Assembly: GCA_050013075.1 (NCBI GenBank)
Contig: JBEKFZ010000151.1
Location: 1-7,574, forward strand
Source: JBEKIK01 sp050013075
GTDB lineage: Bacteria; Planctomycetota; Planctomycetia; Pirellulales; Thermoguttaceae
Reading direction: 5' to 3'
DNA: 7,574 nucleotides
Shown: positions 6,145-7,574 of the stretch, piece by piece
How positions within the stretch are numbered: the stretch's first letter is position 1
Layout of the letters: each line of letters starts with the position of its first letter
Position numbers and translations under genes: made by a program
Notes under the pieces: model-generated
Database searches by the model: none
Told to the model about the DNA's origin: nothing
The model's input: only the letters and a program-made list of their open reading frames with translations

Positions 6145-6169
6145 GGGGTGGAAGTTGTACTTCCGCCCC
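6145..6169 (+). terminator. Strong hairpin between membrane protein and STAS genes
   Basis: Bases 6145-6155 pair with 6159-6169 as an 11-bp stem with one G-U pair and a 3-nt loop. There is no T-run after it, so it may be a terminator of the non-classical type or an mRNA-end-protecting stem. Its place, 49 bp after the stop at 6096 and before the promoter at 6241, fits the end of a transcript. Confidence 0.45.
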
Positions 6170-6240
6170 GGAGCGACGGCACAACTATCGCCGCCACGGA
6201 ATAATCGCCGCATAAGAGCGGCCGAACCGCACCCGACTGC

Positions 6241-6268
6241 TTGACACTTGATGGGGAATCCCTATGAT
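6241..6268 (+). promoter_or_regulatory. Near-consensus sigma70-type promoter for the STAS gene
   Basis: TTGACA (6241-6246) is a perfect -35 box. TATGAT (6263-6268) matches the -10 consensus at 5 of 6 positions, with a 16-bp spacer. Transcription would start near 6275, giving a leader of about 45 nt to the ATG at 6320. The -10 lies inside a 13-bp palindrome (6260-6272) that overlaps a smaller one (6254-6262), so a bound regulator could block it. Confidence 0.7.
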
Positions 6269-6307
6269 AGGGAGCAGGTTAATTCCATTACTCGACTTGC
6301 CTTCATC

Positions 6308-6311
6308 GGAG
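6308..6311 (+). promoter_or_regulatory. Shine-Dalgarno GGAG deciding the start at 6320
   Basis: GGAG lies 8 nt before the ATG at 6320. Longer in-frame starts (TTG 6248, ATG 6251) would begin within the promoter, upstream of the predicted transcript start, and add 24 residues outside the STAS fold. Confidence 0.65.
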
Positions 6312-6319
6312 TTCCAAGC

Positions 6320-6673
6320 ATGAGCGGATATCGACGGCTGGAAGTCAGCGAAGTGGGCGATGTTACCGTGGTCCGGTTCCGCGATCATAAAATCGTGGAG
6401 GACGTGAACATCCAGGAATTGGGACAAGAAATGTTCCATTTGGTGGATAAAGACCGGCGCGGCAAGTTGCTTTTGAATTTTTCCACGGTGGAATTTCTGT
6501 CCAGCGCCGCCCTTGGCAAGCTGATCACCCTGGATAAAAGGGTAAAAGCCCACGGGGGTTCGCTCAAACTATCGAATATCCGTCCCGAGATTTTCGAGGT
6601 CTTCGCCATTACCAAGCTGAACCGCCTGTTCGACATCAAAGAAGACGAAGCCGATGCCCTGGCGGCCTTTTGA
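6320..6673 (+). CDS. STAS-domain anti-sigma factor antagonist, RsbV/SpoIIAA-like, 117 aa
   Basis: The whole protein is one STAS domain: first strands RRLEVSEVGDVTVVRFRDHKIV (5-26), a helix at 30-44, the strand KLLLNFSTV (49-57), the switch segment FLSSAALGKL (59-68), the helix 66-78, the strand GGSLKLSNI (79-87) and a C-terminal helix region to 117. In RsbV and SpoIIAA the matching segment is D-S-[ST]-G-L-G and carries the Ser that the cognate kinase phosphorylates. Here a Ser is kept (S61/S62) but the Asp is replaced and Gly is Ala. In the unphosphorylated state such proteins bind the anti-sigma kinase and release its target. The natural partner is the HATPase kinase 163 bp downstream. The gene has its own strong promoter and SD. 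No sigma factor or PP2C phosphatase gene is in the window. The length is normal for the family. Confidence 0.9.
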   Translation: MSGYRRLEVSEVGDVTVVRFRDHKIVEDVNIQELGQEMFHLVDKDRRGKLLLNFSTVEFLSSAALGKLITLDKRVKAHGGSLKLSNIRPEIFEVFAITKLNRLFDIKEDEADALAAF

Positions 6674-6729
6674 TAATCGAGCATGAAAAAAGGGGATTAG
6701 ACCCAGAAATAACCATCCGAAAAATTCAG

Positions 6730-6760
6730 TTGTCATCCCGAACGCCACGAAGGATTTCTT
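6730..6760 (+). repeat. Possible dispersed-repeat fragment between STAS and kinase genes
   Basis: The stretch TTGTCATCCCGAACG and the following ACGAAGGATTTC resemble, from memory, the GTCATCCCGAGC...GGGATC-type dispersed non-coding elements seen between genes in many bacterial genomes. Only one copy is in this window, so repeat status cannot be shown here. Confidence 0.3.
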
Positions 6761-6800
6761 CCATGGAGGCTAAAGGCTATTGACTGTATCTGGCGAAGCG

Positions 6801-6828
6801 TGCTGAACCCTGAACCCTGAACCTTGCC
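6801..6828 (+). repeat. Heptanucleotide array, four units, just before the kinase gene
   Basis: The units TGCTGAA, CCCTGAA, CCCTGAA and CCTTGCC are contiguous and in the same orientation as the 5486-5583 array. The array ends 8 bp before the kinase ATG, in the place where an SD would lie. No SD-like sequence remains. Confidence 0.85.
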
Positions 6829-6836
6829 CACCTTTC

Positions 6837-7295
6837 ATGCCCACGTCCGATGAGCTATGGACCTGGCAGTGCGAAAATAAATTTCCCAGCGATACGCGAA
6901 CCGGCCGGCGCATCCTGGAGGAAGTGCTCAGGGAATTGGAGCACGAGCATTGGAACAAGCGTGACATTTTCTGCGTTCACCTGGCGGTGTACGAGGCGCT
7001 GATCAACGCCATTGTGCACGGCAACCGGGAAGACCTGGGTAAGAAAGTGCATTTTATCTGCCGGCTTTCGCCGCGGCGCGTGCACGTGGAAATAACCGAC
7101 GAAGGCCCCGGGTTCGCCCCGGAATCGCTGCCCGACCCGACCGACGACGCATTCCTCGATAAACCCGGCGGCCGAGGCGTGCTCTTGATGCGGGCCTTCA
7201 TGTCCCGCGTCTCTTTCAATCCCCGCGGCAACCACGTGATCCTGGAAAGAGACCGTAGCGACTACTCCCGCCAAAAAACCGCAACTGGTATGTAG
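6837..7295 (+). CDS. RsbW/SpoIIAB-like serine kinase, anti-sigma factor, 152 aa
   Basis: This is a single GHKL (HATPase_c) domain of RsbW/SpoIIAB size. The N-box is EALINAIVHGN (residues 53-63, Glu53 and Asn57), the G1 box is DEGPGF (88-93), and the G2/ATP-lid region is GGRGVLLMRAFMSRV (111-125). All ATP-binding motifs are intact, so it should be active. By family knowledge it binds either a sigma factor or its STAS antagonist and phosphorylates the latter on Ser; it is cytoplasmic. The STAS partner gene is 163 bp upstream. The ATG at 6837 fits the usual N-terminus (LWTWQCENKFPSD) but has no SD; a heptanucleotide array ends 8 bp before it. The stop TAG (7293-7295) lies in a GTAG-type heptad, and the last residues (about 145-152) look like non-conserved tail. 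Whether it shares the STAS promoter is unclear. Confidence 0.9.
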   Translation: MPTSDELWTWQCENKFPSDTRTGRRILEEVLRELEHEHWNKRDIFCVHLAVYEALINAIVHGNREDLGKKVHFICRLSPRRVHVEITDEGPGFAPESLPDPTDDAFLDKPGGRGVLLMRAFMSRVSFNPRGNHVILERDRSDYSRQKTATGM

Positions 7296-7308
7296 TAGAT
7301 GGTAGGTT
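7288..7308 (+). repeat. Short heptanucleotide array overlapping the kinase stop codon
   Basis: The units GTATGTA, GTAGATG and GTAGGTT run in phase and match the GTAGRTR family at 4114-4141 read on its minus strand. The TAG at 7293-7295, the kinase stop, is part of this array. Confidence 0.7.
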
Positions 7309-7324
7309 GAATGGAAAGAGGGCA

Positions 7325-7401
7325 GGGTTCAGGGTTCAGGGTTCAGCACTAAGCACTAAATCTAAAGCCCGAAGTCCTAAAGCCTAACGTCTAAAGCCTT
7401 C
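7325..7401 (+). repeat. Heptanucleotide array, eleven units, changing sequence along its length
   Basis: Exactly eleven 7-bp units fill 77 bp: GGGTTCA three times, GCACTAA twice, then ATCTAAA, GCCCGAA, GTCCTAA, AGCCTAA, CGTCTAA and AGCCTTC. The sequence changes from GGGTTCA to a YCTAA type while the 7-bp phase is kept. It lies between the kinase gene and the tRNA promoter. Confidence 0.85.
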
Positions 7402-7440
7402 CGCCATATTCTCGGTGAAAATCGGCAGCCTAACGGCCTA

Positions 7441-7469
7441 TTGTCAAAGCCGAAAGGCTGAATTAAACT
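7441..7469 (+). promoter_or_regulatory. Candidate promoter of the tRNA-Asn gene
   Basis: TTGTCA (7441-7446, 5 of 6 consensus) and TAAACT (7464-7469, 4 of 6) are 17 bp apart. Transcription would begin near 7476, about 6 nt before the mature tRNA. A short inverted repeat, AGCC-GAAA-GGCT (7448-7459), fills the spacer. Confidence 0.5.
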
Positions 7470-7481
7470 AAAAGACTACCT

Positions 7482-7552
<71 letters not shown>

Positions 7553-7554
<2 letters not shown>

Positions 7555-7566
7555 CCTTTCGGTTTT
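7553..7566 (+). terminator. Weak T-rich end after the tRNA
   Basis: AGCC-TTTC-GGTT can form a 4-bp stem with a G-U pair, followed by more T. It overlaps the 3' end of the tRNA acceptor stem, so it could form only if the tRNA fold is not taken. Bases 7553-7562 are the exact reverse complement of 7450-7459 in the promoter spacer. The window ends before any better terminator can be seen. Confidence 0.25.
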
Positions 7567-7574
7567 CTACGAAA

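Noticed and set aside
6680..6720. Terminator after the STAS gene
   Set aside because: The A-run with GGGGATTAGACCC offers only about a 3-bp stem, and the T-run would be on the minus strand, where no gene ends.
7325..7401. CRISPR array
   Set aside because: The units are 7 bp and contiguous, with no 23-50 bp repeats, no unique spacers and no cas genes.

Overview
The window looks like a chromosomal segment of a planctomycete, probably Pirellulales-like. This is inference from several signs. Several secreted or membrane proteins resemble families I know only as planctomycete hypotheticals. There is an RsbV/RsbW-type partner-switch pair. Some starts have clear Shine-Dalgarno (SD) sites and others have none. 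Gene borders carry many 7-bp iterated repeats. No phage, transposase, CRISPR or defence genes are visible.

Layout. Bases 1-258 are a non-coding leader with a strong nested inverted repeat, followed by a large exported TPR-type protein (259-3180). A four-copy 13-bp tandem repeat and hairpins separate it from a small two-helix membrane protein (3445-3741). Two genes then run leftwards: a small, very basic, Trp-rich protein (3777-4013, GTG start, own promoter candidate) and a secreted two-part protein (4138-5073). A 525-bp divergent intergenic region holds a perfect short palindrome and two heptanucleotide arrays in opposite orientation. The second array ends directly before the SD of a single-pass membrane protein gene (5599-6096). 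A hairpin and a near-consensus sigma70-type promoter precede a STAS-domain anti-sigma factor antagonist (6320-6673). After 163 bp comes an RsbW/SpoIIAB-like serine kinase / anti-sigma factor (6837-7295). The window ends with tRNA-Asn(GTT) (7482-7554).

Functionally, the STAS protein and the HATPase kinase are the only pair with a clear joint job. By analogy with SpoIIAA/SpoIIAB and RsbV/RsbW they would control a sigma factor or another partner by reversible Ser phosphorylation, but no sigma factor or phosphatase gene is next to them. The envelope proteins have no assignable reaction.

The most unusual feature is the family of heptanucleotide arrays, six runs between 4114 and 7401. Two of them supply or overlap the stop codons of unrelated genes, two sit directly upstream of start codons, and two lie in opposite orientation and could pair as a long hairpin. 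I do not see a clear new multi-gene system. The heptad-repeat behaviour and the split partner-switch locus deserve the closest look.
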